Positions 37,406-46,708 are shown, counted from the stretch's first letter. The stretch: 64,000 nt of DNA from Ruegeria lacuscaerulensis (GCF_013034685.1 NZ_WQGO01000012.1:1-64000); one strand, 5' to 3'. Notes: generated from the sequence alone by a model not told the origin. A program made the numbers and translations.

Positions 37406-38479
37406 ATGAAATTCACCACTCTACTGACAAGCGCCGCCGTGGCGCTGGGTCTGGCCACGGGGGCCATGGCCGAAGACAAGACCAAGGTCGGCTTTGTCTA
37501 TGTCGGCCCCGTCGGCGATGGCGGCTGGACATATGAGCATGACAAGGGCCGTCAGGCGGTCGAAAAGCACTTTGGCGACAAGGTCGAGACCGTGTTCGTT
37601 GAATCCGTCCCCGAAGGCCCGGATGCTGAACGTGTGATGACCCAGATGGCGCTGGAAGGCGCAGATCTGATCTTTACCACCTCGTTCGGCTACATGGACC
37701 CCACTATCAACGTGGCCAAGAAATTCCCGAACGTGAAGTTCGAACACGCGACCGGATATAAGACCGCTCCTAACGTCTCGGCATATTCGGCACGTTTCTA
37801 TGAGGGCCGCGCGGTGCAGGGTCACATCGCGGGCAAAATGACCAAGTCGAACATCATCGGCTATATCGGGTCCTACCCAATCCCCGAAGTGATCCGTGGC
37901 ATCAACTCGGCCTATATCCACGCCAAGAAGGTGAACCCGGATGTCGAATTCAAGATCGTCTGGGCCTACACTTGGTTCGACCCGGCGAAAGAGGCTGACG
38001 CCGCCACCGTTCTGATCGAACAGGGCGCCGACGTGATTCTGCAGCACACCGACTCGACCGCCCCGCAAGCGGCCGCGCAAGAGGCAGGTAATGTTGTCAC
38101 CTTTGGCCAAGCCTCGGACATGAGCGAATACGCACCCTTCCCGCGTGTTTCGTCGATCATCGACAACTGGGCACCTTACTATATCGCCCGCACGCAGGCC
38201 GTCATGGATGGCTCGTGGGAGACCGTAAGCACCTGGGACGGCATCAAAGAAGGCATGGTTGAGATCGGTGAGATTTCCGACGCCGTACCTGCCGACGTCA
38301 AGGAAGAGGCGCTGGCCTTGAAAGCCGCGATGGCCGCAGGCGAATACCACCCCTTCACCGGCCCGCTGAAGAAGCAGGACGGCAGCGATTGGCTGGCGGA
38401 TGGCGAAACCGCTGATGACGGTACGCTGGCAGGCATGAACTTCTACGTCGAAGGGCTGGACGGCGAGATCCCGCAGTAA
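37406..38479 (+). CDS. BMP-family substrate-binding protein
   Basis: The 357-residue protein starts with a cleavable signal (MKFTTLL to AMA, cut about residue 22) and no lipobox. The rest is a periplasmic binding protein of the BMP/PnrA family (VGFVYVGPVGDGGWTYEHDKG, TTSFGYMDPTINVAKKFPNV, SARFYEGRAVQGHIAG). Members bind purine nucleosides or nucleobases. It ends the operon, 33 bp after the second permease, and is followed by a strong terminator. Confidence 0.92.
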   Translation: MKFTTLLTSAAVALGLATGAMAEDKTKVGFVYVGPVGDGGWTYEHDKGRQAVEKHFGDKVETVFVESVPEGPDAERVMTQMALEGADLIFTTSFGYMDPTINVAKKFPNVKFEHATGYKTAPNVSAYSARFYEGRAVQGHIAGKMTKSNIIGYIGSYPIPEVIRGINSAYIHAKKVNPDVEFKIVWAYTWFDPAKEADAATVLIEQGADVILQHTDSTAPQAAAQEAGNVVTFGQASDMSEYAPFPRVSSIIDNWAPYYIARTQAVMDGSWETVSTWDGIKEGMVEIGEISDAVPADVKEEALALKAAMAAGEYHPFTGPLKKQDGSDWLADGETADDGTLAGMNFYVEGLDGEIPQ

Positions 38480-38505
38480 GCCACGCGTAAATAGCATTGG
38501 ACAAA

Positions 38506-38531
38506 GCCCGCCTCGTTTGGCGGGCTTTTTT
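38506..38531 (+). terminator. Rho-independent terminator of xdh-ABC operon
   Basis: GCCCGCC (38506-38512) pairs with GGCGGGC (38519-38525) over a 6-nt loop and is followed by six T. It lies 27 bp after the binding-protein stop. Confidence 0.9.
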
Positions 38532-38596
38532 CTTGTCATGCATTCATGGCGCAAACCGCGTAAGATTGCCCAAGGCACGGCTTGCGAGGGACCGCG

Positions 38597-40351
38597 ATGG
38601 AGGATTTTCTGGACGGCAAACGACGTGCCGCCATTCTGGCCATGGATGTGCTGGGCTACGCCCATCTGACCGAAACCGATGAGGTCGGAACCCTGCGCGC
38701 TGTACGGCATCTGCGGAACACGATCATCTCGCCCGCGCTGGAACAAAATCAGGGACGATTGGTCAAAACGATGGGCGACGGATTTCTGGCCGAATTCCCG
38801 GAGCCTGACACCGCGCTGACCGCTGCGATGCGGATTCAGACCGAGGCCGCAGCGCAGGCTCGGCAGCAGCCGCCAGACGCGCGCATCCTGCTGCGCATTG
38901 GGGCGCATCTTGGGGATGTGTTCGTTGACGATCAGGACATTCTGGGCGACGGCGTCAATATTGCCGCCCGATTGGAAGGCCTTTGCCACGCCGGGGGGCT
39001 GGCCGCCTCGCAGGCATTTGTCGATGCGCTGCCGCAGGGCAAAACAAAAGACCTGACACATGATGGCCAACATCAGCTCAAGAACATTTCGCGCCCTCTG
39101 ACCGTGTTTCGCTGGCAGGCCGAGGGGACGTCGCCCGCGCTGTCCCAACCCGTAATCCGAACAGGTCCACCGACCCTTGCGGTCTTGCCTTTCCAGAACC
39201 ACTCCCCCGATCCTGAACATGCCTTTTTCGCCGAAGGGCTGGCCGACGACATCATCTCAGGCCTGCAACAGATGGGCCGGGTGCCGGTTGTCTCGGGCGC
39301 GTCCAGCCTGTCCCTGAACCCAGAACTGAGCGTCGAAGACGCCGCACGGGTTTTGGGGGCGCAGTATCTTGTGACTGGAACATTGCGCCGGTCGGGCCCT
39401 CGGGTGCGGGTGACGGTGGAATATATCGAGGTAACAACCGGGCTTGCCCTCTGGTCCGAGAAATACGACCGGCCGTTCGAAGATGTGTTCGAGATTCAGG
39501 ACGACATCACCTTGCGTGTCGTCACCGCATTGGACACCGAGCTAGTCGAGGGAGAGATCGACCGCATTCGCCGTAAACGCCCCGACCATCTGGGGGCGTG
39601 GGAAAGGTACCTGCGGGGGATGTCGGGACTTAGAAAGCCGGGGCTGGAAGATTTGCAAGCGGCACAGGTTGAGTTTCAGGCCGCTGTGGCACTGGATGAA
39701 GACTATGGTGATGCCTGGGCGGGGCTGGGATGGGCCTATCTCAAGGAATATGGGTTTGGTGCGTCCGAGCGTTCAAAGGACGTGTTGGCCAAGGGAGTGG
39801 CCGCTGCGCAAAAAGGGTTGGAACTGGCCAATAAATCTCCGTTTGCGCATTATGTGATGTCGACAGCCTATGTCTGGCAGGGAGAGAAGGCGTTAAGCCT
39901 GAAGGAATTGGAATACGCGATCCGCCTAAACCCCTTTTTTACACGCGCTAAACTGGCCTATTTCAACCGGTCCGAACTTGCCGATCCCAGTATCGGCCCA
40001 CAGGCAGCCGAGGAAATACGCAAGGCTCTGGCCTTGTCTCCGCGGGAACCGGACCGGGGGTTCTATTTCTGGGCAATTGCCCGGATGTATCTGGTTGCGG
40101 GTGAAAATATCGAAGCGTTGGACTGGGCAGATCGTGCCGTCAATGTGCGCCCCAACGATCCCAACATGCTGTATCGCCGCGCCATCTGCCTTGCTGCCTT
40201 GGACCGCGTGGATGAAGCACAGGAGGCTCTGGCCGCCTGCGAAGGCCTGTCCGAGGGCTATGTCGACCGGATGCGGGACTGGCGGCCCTACGACGACGCC
40301 CGTAACGACAAGGTTTTTGCGGGGCTGCACCGCAACGGTCTGGCCGTATAA
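38597..40351 (+). CDS. Class III adenylate cyclase fused to TolB-like and TPR domains
   Basis: The 584-residue protein repeats the layout of the gene at 4104. The cyclase domain (about 1-170) has D17 (AMDVLGY), KTMGDGFLAEF and DILGDGVNIAARLEG. It is followed by a TolB-like domain (LAVLPFQNHSPDPEHAFFAEG) and TPR units to the end. All catalytic residues appear present. The ATG at 38597 follows GCGAGGGA at 6 bp; a TTG at 38582 is less likely. It stands alone, downstream of the purine operon terminator and convergent with an HlyD-type gene. Confidence 0.87.
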   Translation: MEDFLDGKRRAAILAMDVLGYAHLTETDEVGTLRAVRHLRNTIISPALEQNQGRLVKTMGDGFLAEFPEPDTALTAAMRIQTEAAAQARQQPPDARILLRIGAHLGDVFVDDQDILGDGVNIAARLEGLCHAGGLAASQAFVDALPQGKTKDLTHDGQHQLKNISRPLTVFRWQAEGTSPALSQPVIRTGPPTLAVLPFQNHSPDPEHAFFAEGLADDIISGLQQMGRVPVVSGASSLSLNPELSVEDAARVLGAQYLVTGTLRRSGPRVRVTVEYIEVTTGLALWSEKYDRPFEDVFEIQDDITLRVVTALDTELVEGEIDRIRRKRPDHLGAWERYLRGMSGLRKPGLEDLQAAQVEFQAAVALDEDYGDAWAGLGWAYLKEYGFGASERSKDVLAKGVAAAQKGLELANKSPFAHYVMSTAYVWQGEKALSLKELEYAIRLNPFFTRAKLAYFNRSELADPSIGPQAAEEIRKALALSPREPDRGFYFWAIARMYLVAGENIEALDWADRAVNVRPNDPNMLYRRAICLAALDRVDEAQEALAACEGLSEGYVDRMRDWRPYDDARNDKVFAGLHRNGLAV

Positions 40352-40378
40352 CGTGCACCCGGCCAGACCAAGTTGAAA

Positions 40379-41611
40379 TCAGTGCCCGCTCAGCACCAAC
40401 GTGTTCACCGGCATCAGGATCAACCGCAGGCGCAAGCCCGCCGCATGAACCACTCCAATTGTATCAACCACGTGCAAGAACGCCGCGTGCCAGAAGCCGA
40501 GATCCTCATGTTCCAGCCGTTCATGATTGCTGGTATAGACATTCGCCAAACAGTTGCTGCCCGGAGGAATGTCGCCAGCCATCCCTTTATACAACGGCTC
40601 CATATAGACCAGAATGGACCCCGGATTTGTATTGGTCTGCACATCGCGCAGTTCATCCGAAGGGCGGAGTTGCCCTGATGGGATCACGTCCTGCACATCG
40701 ACCACAACCATAGGAATGACCGTAAAAGGCTTGGTCATGCAGCCCAGTTCGCCCACCATGCCCGGCTTGATTACCTGGGCCGCCATCTGGTTGAACGCCG
40801 CCTGAAACCGGTCATGACCCGAATGCGACGGCACCAGAATTCCCGCAGGCCGCAGCAAAGGGCTGACAAAATCGCCAACTTGCAGGCCGAATTGTTCGAT
40901 CCGGCCCGTCACGCCCGCGGCAACCACTGTCTTGTCCAGCTCGGTCAGGGCGGCGTCCAGTTGCGCATTTGCACTGGCCAGCTGCGCCGGGATCAGCTCT
41001 TCGATCTGTTGCACAACCGCGGCCCGTTGCGCCTCGGCCGCCACCAGCTTGGCTTCGCGTTCGGCGACGATGTTTTCCAGCCGGTCGATCTCGGCCAGAC
41101 GCACGGCGCTGGATCCCTCGTCGCGCAGCGTGGTGTTGCGCTCAAGGTCTTCAATCGCCTGATCCAATGAGGCTTTGGCACCCGCAATCCCGGCGGTTGC
41201 TTCGGCCAGGTCTGTCTCGGCCACTTTCAACGAGGCCTGAACCTGCGCGATCTGCGCATGAGCAGCCTCGACCATCGCCGTTTGGGTAAAATCCTCCATT
41301 CGGAAGATCGGCTGACCTGCGACCACCTGCTGGTTGTTGGACACATAGACCTCGGACACGCGCCCTCCCAGTTGCGGCAGGATCGTCACGGTGCGGAAAT
41401 AGGACGCTGCCGTCCGGCTGGCCGGGTGAAAGTAAAACAGCGTCGTGATCACCGTCAGTGCCAGAATGGCACAGGTCGTCAGCCCCCAGCGCAGCTCGTA
41501 CCACATGGTGAACAGCGTAATTTCATGGCCTATCCGTTTGCCCTGCACGTAACGACGGAACAGAAAATCAGGCAGCACCGTGATCAGTGCACACATCAGT
41601 GTTTCAAGCAT
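40379..41611 (-). CDS. HlyD-family membrane fusion protein
   Basis: The 410-residue protein has one N-terminal membrane segment (about residues 45-65), a biotinyl-lipoyl-like hairpin (TILPQLGGRVSEVYVSNNQQ) and a long coiled coil (about 115-235, rich in AEA/EREAKLVAAEA). It then returns to the beta domains (AAGVTGRIEQFGLQVGD). This is the EmrA/YiaV-type periplasmic adaptor. It starts 3 bp after a small membrane protein and likely forms a unit with it. No outer-membrane or transporter partner is next to it. Confidence 0.85.
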   Translation of the reverse strand: MLETLMCALITVLPDFLFRRYVQGKRIGHEITLFTMWYELRWGLTTCAILALTVITTLFYFHPASRTAASYFRTVTILPQLGGRVSEVYVSNNQQVVAGQPIFRMEDFTQTAMVEAAHAQIAQVQASLKVAETDLAEATAGIAGAKASLDQAIEDLERNTTLRDEGSSAVRLAEIDRLENIVAEREAKLVAAEAQRAAVVQQIEELIPAQLASANAQLDAALTELDKTVVAAGVTGRIEQFGLQVGDFVSPLLRPAGILVPSHSGHDRFQAAFNQMAAQVIKPGMVGELGCMTKPFTVIPMVVVDVQDVIPSGQLRPSDELRDVQTNTNPGSILVYMEPLYKGMAGDIPPGSNCLANVYTSNHERLEHEDLGFWHAAFLHVVDTIGVVHAAGLRLRLILMPVNTLVLSGH

Positions 41612-41614
41612 GCC

Positions 41615-42007
41615 TTATTGCTCCTGATGTTCCGCCCGAGGAGGCGTGGCTGGGTCTTGCGCTTGCGGACCCAACGATCGGATCGCATCTGCGATGGCCC
41701 GCAAAGGGGCACCAATGTCAGGGAACTGGAATCCGGCAACCAGAATGGCAGCAATCCAAAACAGACCATTATGAGTAAACAGCGCAAGAAGCGCTAGAAT
41801 ACCAACCAGTTGGAACTGGGGGTGGTTGGATTCATGTGCGATTTTTTCTGGGATCGAATGCAGGGTGAAATATCCCACCCCAATCAAAATGATCACTCCA
41901 ACCGTAAAAATGAACATAAACGTTAAAAGAAAGTCGCTGCCATCGGCCTGGGTCACGTAGGACGGTATATGTCCCGTGGCCATCGGGTGTAAGTTATCGC
42001 CAGTCAC
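41615..42007 (-). CDS. Small inner-membrane protein, partner of HlyD-type gene
   Basis: The 130-residue protein has two or three hydrophobic segments (FLLTFMFIFTVGVIILIGVG, LVGILALLALF, LFWIAAILVAG) and a charged C-terminal tail. The GTG start at 42007 is preceded by TAGGAGG at 5 bp. Its stop is 3 bp before the HlyD start, so the pair is translationally linked, as with the YiaW/YiaV or YibI-type pairs of enterobacteria. Function unknown. Confidence 0.72.
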   Translation of the reverse strand: MTGDNLHPMATGHIPSYVTQADGSDFLLTFMFIFTVGVIILIGVGYFTLHSIPEKIAHESNHPQFQLVGILALLALFTHNGLFWIAAILVAGFQFPDIGAPLRAIADAIRSLGPQAQDPATPPRAEHQEQ

Positions 42008-42125
42008 CCTATCCTCCTATATCAATGGGGCATTCTTTGTATGGGTTGAGGTGCAATTTCAACCCTGCTTGTAGATCGGCAGCAAACCTTGTGTACTTCG
42101 CCCCGCACTCTGCGAAGAGAGGGAT

Positions 42126-43199
42126 ATGATAGATTTCCTAGTCATCGGTGGCGGTATCGCCGGGCTCAGCGCTGGCGCGCGCCTGTCAGCCCATGGACGG
42201 GTTGTGGTTTTGGAGGCCGAAGACGCCCTGGGCTATCACGCGTCGGGGCGTTCAGCCGCACTATTTGAAGAGAACTACGGCCCAGAGTCTGTCGTTGCCT
42301 TGAACCGGGCCAGCGCCAGCTTTCTGAAGACCGACAAGGGTGGTTATCTGACACCGCGTGGCCTGATGCTGGTGGGTCGAGCAGATCAAGCCCTGCAAAT
42401 GTCCAATGATACCGCATCCTTGAACATGCATCCCATATCAATTGCCGAAGCTGTGAATCGAATCCCAATCCTCAACGCTGACGCCGTTCGCTTTGCAGCG
42501 ATCAGCGACGCCGCGTTCGACATCGATACCGACCGTCTTATGCAGAGCTTTGCACAAGCGATCCGACGCAATGGCGGAGACATTCTGACGAAATCCCGCG
42601 TCACCGCGCTGCGCCGGGATCGAAACTGGATTGTCGAGGCCAACGGCAGCTTTGAAGCTCGCGTAATTGTCAACGCAGCCGGGCCGTGGGTGGACCAGGT
42701 CGCGGCATTAGCAGGGATCAAACCGATCGGGATATCTCCACTACGTCGATCGATGGCGCGTCTTCCCGCGCCGGGCGGTCATGATTTGCGAGATTGGCCA
42801 ATGCTGCTGGGTGCTGGGGAAAGCTGGTACGCAAAGCCCGATGCTGGGAAATTGATCGTCTCGCCATCCGAGGCTGACCCGGTACCACCGCATGACGCTT
42901 ATGCCGACGACTTGGTCTTGGCGGAAGGGCTTGCGCGCTATGAAGAAATGGTGACCGAAGCCGTCACGCGGGTCGAGACAAACTGGGCGGGGCTACGCAG
43001 TTTTGCCCCTGATGGGACGCTGGTTCTGGGACCGGACCCGACCGAACCCAATTTTATCTGGTCGGCTGGCCAAGGTGGCTATGGGTTTCAAACCGCGGCG
43101 GCCGCGTCTAAATTAGTTGCCGACTTGGCAATCGGCGCACCGCCCGACCTGGACGCGGAAATTGTGAACGCCCTTAAACCCGACAGGCTGCGACAATGA
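42126..43199 (+). CDS. FAD-dependent D-amino-acid-dehydrogenase-like oxidoreductase
   Basis: The 357-residue protein is a DAO-fold flavoprotein: FAD dinucleotide site (MIDFLVIGGGIAGLSAGARL), GYHASGRSAALFEENYG, NAAGPWVDQVAAL and a C-terminal GQGGYGFQTAAAA. The GYHASGRSAA wording resembles D-arginine dehydrogenase, so a D-amino acid substrate is the best guess. It overlaps the DUF938 gene by 4 bp (ATGA), which points to co-translation. Confidence 0.82.
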   Translation: MIDFLVIGGGIAGLSAGARLSAHGRVVVLEAEDALGYHASGRSAALFEENYGPESVVALNRASASFLKTDKGGYLTPRGLMLVGRADQALQMSNDTASLNMHPISIAEAVNRIPILNADAVRFAAISDAAFDIDTDRLMQSFAQAIRRNGGDILTKSRVTALRRDRNWIVEANGSFEARVIVNAAGPWVDQVAALAGIKPIGISPLRRSMARLPAPGGHDLRDWPMLLGAGESWYAKPDAGKLIVSPSEADPVPPHDAYADDLVLAEGLARYEEMVTEAVTRVETNWAGLRSFAPDGTLVLGPDPTEPNFIWSAGQGGYGFQTAAAASKLVADLAIGAPPDLDAEIVNALKPDRLRQ

Positions 43200-43849
43200 G
43201 CAAACGAACCCTTCCTCCTAACGCCAGCGTTGCAACTCAGGTCGAGGGTGCCCGAATGGTCGCGCCTGCTGCGACCCGCAATGCAGATGTGCTCTGCGAT
43301 CTGCTGGCGCAATGGGCCCCTGACAGCGGGAACGCATTGGAAATTGCCAGCGGGACAGGCCAGCATGTGAGCGCCTTTGCCCAGCGCCTGCCCGGCCTGA
43401 CCTGGCACCCGACTGAGATCGACCCCGACCGCCGCGCCAGCATCAATACATACACGATCGAGCAAGAGAACATCAAAGTCGCCGCCACTCTGGACGCCAC
43501 GGCGGAGGGATGGCATCGAGAATTTGGCGGCAAGGATCTTATCGTCCTGATTAATCTGACCCATCTTATCAGCTGGGTTGAAACCTGCACGATTCTAACT
43601 GAGGTTTCAAAGGCGCTGGAGCCTAAAGGGCGATTTATCCTATACGGTCCTTTCATGCGCGCGGGCAAATTGACCAGCGATGGTGATCAACGGTTTCACC
43701 AGGCCCTGGTCCAACAAGACCCCGAGATCGGCTATAAGAATGACTCCGAAATTGCCGCGTATATGCAGGCCCGAGGTCTAACGATTCTCAAAATATCAGA
43801 GATGCCAGCAAACAATATCGCTTTCATTGCGGAAAACTCGGGCACTTGA
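43196..43849 (+). CDS. DUF938 methyltransferase-like protein
   Basis: The 217-residue protein matches DUF938, a class I SAM-methyltransferase-like family. Visible are ARMVAPAATRNADVLCDLLA, the motif-I-like ALEIASGTGQHVSAFA and a proline-rich WHPTEIDPD. The substrate is unknown. It starts inside the stop of the upstream oxidoreductase, suggesting a shared operon; whether the two act on one pathway is not known. Confidence 0.83.
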   Translation: MSKRTLPPNASVATQVEGARMVAPAATRNADVLCDLLAQWAPDSGNALEIASGTGQHVSAFAQRLPGLTWHPTEIDPDRRASINTYTIEQENIKVAATLDATAEGWHREFGGKDLIVLINLTHLISWVETCTILTEVSKALEPKGRFILYGPFMRAGKLTSDGDQRFHQALVQQDPEIGYKNDSEIAAYMQARGLTILKISEMPANNIAFIAENSGT

Positions 43850-43936
43850 TGAGAATAAGTTCTCTGCCAAGGATGGGCCCTATCCAATCCATCTTCGGAA
43901 ACCACGTAATATTTCTCCCCAGAGATGCGCCACGAA

Positions 43937-43988
43937 AACCTGCTTAAGCAGGTTTGCCTCCGGCGGAGGTATTTTTGAACAGAAGAAG
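43937..43988 (+). repeat. REP-like element, unit 1
   Basis: This unit has an 18-bp palindrome AACCTGCTTAAGCAGGTT (43937-43954). Next to it is CCTCCGGCGGAGG and TATTTTTGAACAGAAGAAG. The latter part is the conserved core found reversed in unit 2, and more decayed in xdhA and at 35318. Confidence 0.7.
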
Positions 43989-44076
43989 TAACGGGTCGTT
44001 AACTCTGATGAGCAATAGTGATTTTGCGGTACAGGCGGAGGCGCCGTTGGCCGTAACAGGAGAAGGCCCCCCTAGC

Positions 44077-44106
44077 CAAAAGCAGGGGGGCTGGATCATG
44101 TCACCA
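44077..44106. repeat. C/G-run hairpin between REP-like units
   Basis: A run of six C (starting about 44077) can pair with six G (about 44095-44100) across a 12-nt loop. It lies midway between the two REP-like units and could act as a terminator-like or transcript-stabilising hairpin; no T-run follows. Confidence 0.4.
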
Positions 44107-44113
44107 GCCCCCG

Positions 44114-44170
44114 CTTCTTCTGTTTGAAAATACCTCCGCCGGAGGCATGGGCCGCCTTAGGCGGCCCATT
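44114..44170 (-). repeat. REP-like element, unit 2 (inverted)
   Basis: It reads CTTCTTCTGTTTGAAAATACC then CTCCGCCGGAGGC, which is the reverse complement of the conserved core of unit 1. It is followed by the GGGCCGCC-TTA-GGCGGCCC hairpin. The two units face each other around about 125 bp, as in bacterial interspersed mosaic elements. Confidence 0.7.
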
Positions 44171-44200
44171 TTGGAGCCCCGCCTACAGCTAAGCTCAGAA

Positions 44201-46708
44201 TCAACCGTCTTTACGGATCGTTTCGTTCTTAGGATCATAGGGGCTGTCACAAGTCACAACCGCATCCCACAGCCTGTCCTGAATTTTGACTTGTAGCTTG
44301 GTGCCTTCAACTGCCAGCTCGGGGGGCACATAGCCCATGCCGATCGATTTCTCGAAGGCCACCGAATACCCGCCCGAGGTCAAACGACCCACGCGCGCGC
44401 CTTCGGGCGTATAGAGCGCTTCGCGCCCCCACGGGTCGGCATCGTCTGGTCCGTCGATCAGAAGGGTGCAGCACTTGAAGCGCACACCGGTCTCTTCCAG
44501 CTTGACCTTGCCGTAGAAATCTTTCGACAGGTCGACAAAGCGCGGCAGGTCGGCTTCCAGCGGGGTCGCGTCGCGGCCCAGTTCGGTGCCGAAGGCGCGA
44601 TAGGATTTCTCCTGACGCAGCCAGTTCTGCGCGCGGGCACCAACCAGCTTCATACCGTGTTTCTCACCAGCCTTTTCCAACAAATCGAACAAATAGTTCT
44701 GCATTTCGATCGGGTGGTGCAGTTCCCAACCCAGCTCACCGGTATAGGCCACACGGATGGCGTTCACGGGGCACATGCCCAGTTCGATCTGACGGGCCGA
44801 CAGCCATGGGAAGCGCTTGTTGGACAGTGCGGTTTCCGGATCGGCGTCTTTGATGACCGTTTTCAGGACATCACGCGACTTGGGTCCGGCGATGGCGAAG
44901 ACACCCCACTGAGTGGTCACATCCTGTATCTCGATATACCCAAACTCCTCCATCTTGTCCTCGGCCGCTTTTCGCAGATAGTCCGCGTCATACTCGGTCC
45001 AGGCACCTGCGGAGACGATGTAGTAGTGATTCTCGCCATTGCGGACGATGGTGTATTCAGTGCGGGTGGTCCCATGCGAGGTCAGCGCGTAGGTCAGGTT
45101 GATGCGACCGACCTTGGGCAGCTTGTTACAGGTGAACCAATCCAGAAACTGGGTCGCGCCGGGGCCTTTGACGACATGCTTGGTGAAGGCCGACGCGTCG
45201 ATCAGGCCAACGCCTTCGCGGATCGCTTTGGCCTCTTCCACAGCGTGTTTCCACCAACCACCGCGACGGAAGCTGCGGCTTTCCTTGTCGAAGTTATCCG
45301 GCGCATCGACGGGGCCAAAATAGTTCGGACGTTCCCAGCCGTTCACCCAGCCGAATTGTGCGCCACGCGCTTTCTGGCGGTCATAGGCCGGAACAGTACG
45401 CAACGGACGGCAGGCTTCGCGCTCTTCGTCGGGGTGGTGCAGGATGTAGACGTGCTCGTAGCATTCTTCGTTCTTGCGCGCCGCGAATTCGGTGGTCATC
45501 CAGTTCGACGAATACCGTTTGGGGTCCAGCGAGGCCATGTCGATCTCGGCTTCGCCGTCAACCATCATCTGCGCCAGATAATAGCCAGTACCGCCTGCAG
45601 CAGTGATCCCGAACGAGAAGCCCTCGGCCAGCCACATGTTGCGCAGGCCCGGAGCGGGGCCAACCAGCGGGTTGCCATCAGGCGTATAGCAGATCGGGCC
45701 GTTGAAATCGTCTTTCAGGCCGGATTCGGCGCAAGAGGGTACACGCTCGGCCATCGCCATGTACTGGTCGGCAATCCGGTCGATATCCAGCGGGAACAGG
45801 TCCGCGCGGAAGCTGTCCGGCACACCATATTCGAACTGCGCTGGCGCGCCATGTTCGTAGATGCCCAGAATCCAGCCGCCACGTTCTTCACGCGCGTAGG
45901 ATTCATTATCGGCGTCACGGACGACGGGGTGTTCCGGGTTGCCTGCTTCGCGCCATTTGACCAGCTCGGGGTCTTTGTCCATGACGATAAAGGTGTGCTC
46001 GACCGGGATGGCAGGCATCTTGATTCCCAGCATCTTGGCGGTGCGCTGCGCATGGTTGCCCGATGCGGTCACGACATGCTCGGCAGTGATGACGACCTGC
46101 TCATCCGACGGCACGAGGTTGCCGCCTTTTTCGACCATCTTGGTGCAGGTGACTTCCCAGTGGGTGCCGTTCCAGTGGAAGGCATCGGCCTGCATCTTGC
46201 GCACGATATCCACGCCGCGCTGGCGGGCACCTTTGGCCATCGCCTGTGTCACGTCTGCGGGGTTAATATAGCCATCTTCGGTGTGATAGATCGCGCCCTT
46301 CAGATCGCCGGTTTCGATCAGCGGCCAGCGTTCCTTGATCTGCTCGGGCGTCAGCCACTCATAGGCCACATCGCAGGTCTCGGCGGTCGAGGCATAGAGC
46401 ATGTATTCGTCCATACGCTCTTGCGTCTGCGCCATGCGCAGGTTGCCAACCACGGCAAAGCCAGCATTTAAGCCAGTCTCTTCCTCAAGTGTCTTGTAGA
46501 AATCGACCGAGTATTTGTGGATGTGGGTTGTCGCGTAGGACATGTTGAACAGTGGCAGCAGGCCAGCCGCGTGCCAAGTGGAGCCCGAGGTCAGCTCGTC
46601 ACGTTCGATCAGCATCACATCGTCCCAGCCTGCCTTGGCAAGGTGGTATGCAATCGAGGTCCCGACGGCACCACCGCCAACGACCAGTGCTTTGACTTGG
46701 GTTTTCAT
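44201..46708 (-). CDS. GcvT-family FAD oxidoreductase, dimethylglycine-dehydrogenase-like
   Basis: The 835-residue protein joins an N-terminal DAO flavoprotein (ALVVGGGAVGTSIAYHLAKAG) to a C-terminal GcvT-like folate-binding half (RGGWWKHAVEEAKAIREGVG and beyond). The STWHAAGLLP segment is where dimethylglycine and sarcosine dehydrogenases attach FAD to His. The reaction is probably oxidative N-demethylation of dimethylglycine or a related compound, passing the one-carbon unit to tetrahydrofolate; the exact substrate is not proven. The ATG at 46708 follows GGAG at about 10 bp. Confidence 0.88.
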   Translation of the reverse strand: MKTQVKALVVGGGAVGTSIAYHLAKAGWDDVMLIERDELTSGSTWHAAGLLPLFNMSYATTHIHKYSVDFYKTLEEETGLNAGFAVVGNLRMAQTQERMDEYMLYASTAETCDVAYEWLTPEQIKERWPLIETGDLKGAIYHTEDGYINPADVTQAMAKGARQRGVDIVRKMQADAFHWNGTHWEVTCTKMVEKGGNLVPSDEQVVITAEHVVTASGNHAQRTAKMLGIKMPAIPVEHTFIVMDKDPELVKWREAGNPEHPVVRDADNESYAREERGGWILGIYEHGAPAQFEYGVPDSFRADLFPLDIDRIADQYMAMAERVPSCAESGLKDDFNGPICYTPDGNPLVGPAPGLRNMWLAEGFSFGITAAGGTGYYLAQMMVDGEAEIDMASLDPKRYSSNWMTTEFAARKNEECYEHVYILHHPDEEREACRPLRTVPAYDRQKARGAQFGWVNGWERPNYFGPVDAPDNFDKESRSFRRGGWWKHAVEEAKAIREGVGLIDASAFTKHVVKGPGATQFLDWFTCNKLPKVGRINLTYALTSHGTTRTEYTIVRNGENHYYIVSAGAWTEYDADYLRKAAEDKMEEFGYIEIQDVTTQWGVFAIAGPKSRDVLKTVIKDADPETALSNKRFPWLSARQIELGMCPVNAIRVAYTGELGWELHHPIEMQNYLFDLLEKAGEKHGMKLVGARAQNWLRQEKSYRAFGTELGRDATPLEADLPRFVDLSKDFYGKVKLEETGVRFKCCTLLIDGPDDADPWGREALYTPEGARVGRLTSGGYSVAFEKSIGMGYVPPELAVEGTKLQVKIQDRLWDAVVTCDSPYDPKNETIRKDG

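Larger units (their letters stand above)
43850..44200. other. Intergenic region with REP-like inverted pair
   Basis: This 351-bp region lies between convergent DUF938 and GcvT-type genes. It is filled with palindromes: an 18-bp perfect palindrome at 43937-43954, two mirror-image REP-like units and a hairpin of GGGCCGCC/GGCGGCCC near 44149-44167. No gene is supported. Confidence 0.6.

Noticed and set aside
37421..39220. 599-codon reverse frame under the BMP protein and cyclase
   Set aside because: It crosses the operon terminator and two real genes, so it is a shadow.
44657..46471. 604-codon frame antisense to the GcvT-type gene
   Set aside because: Same codon-bias shadow, with no domain.
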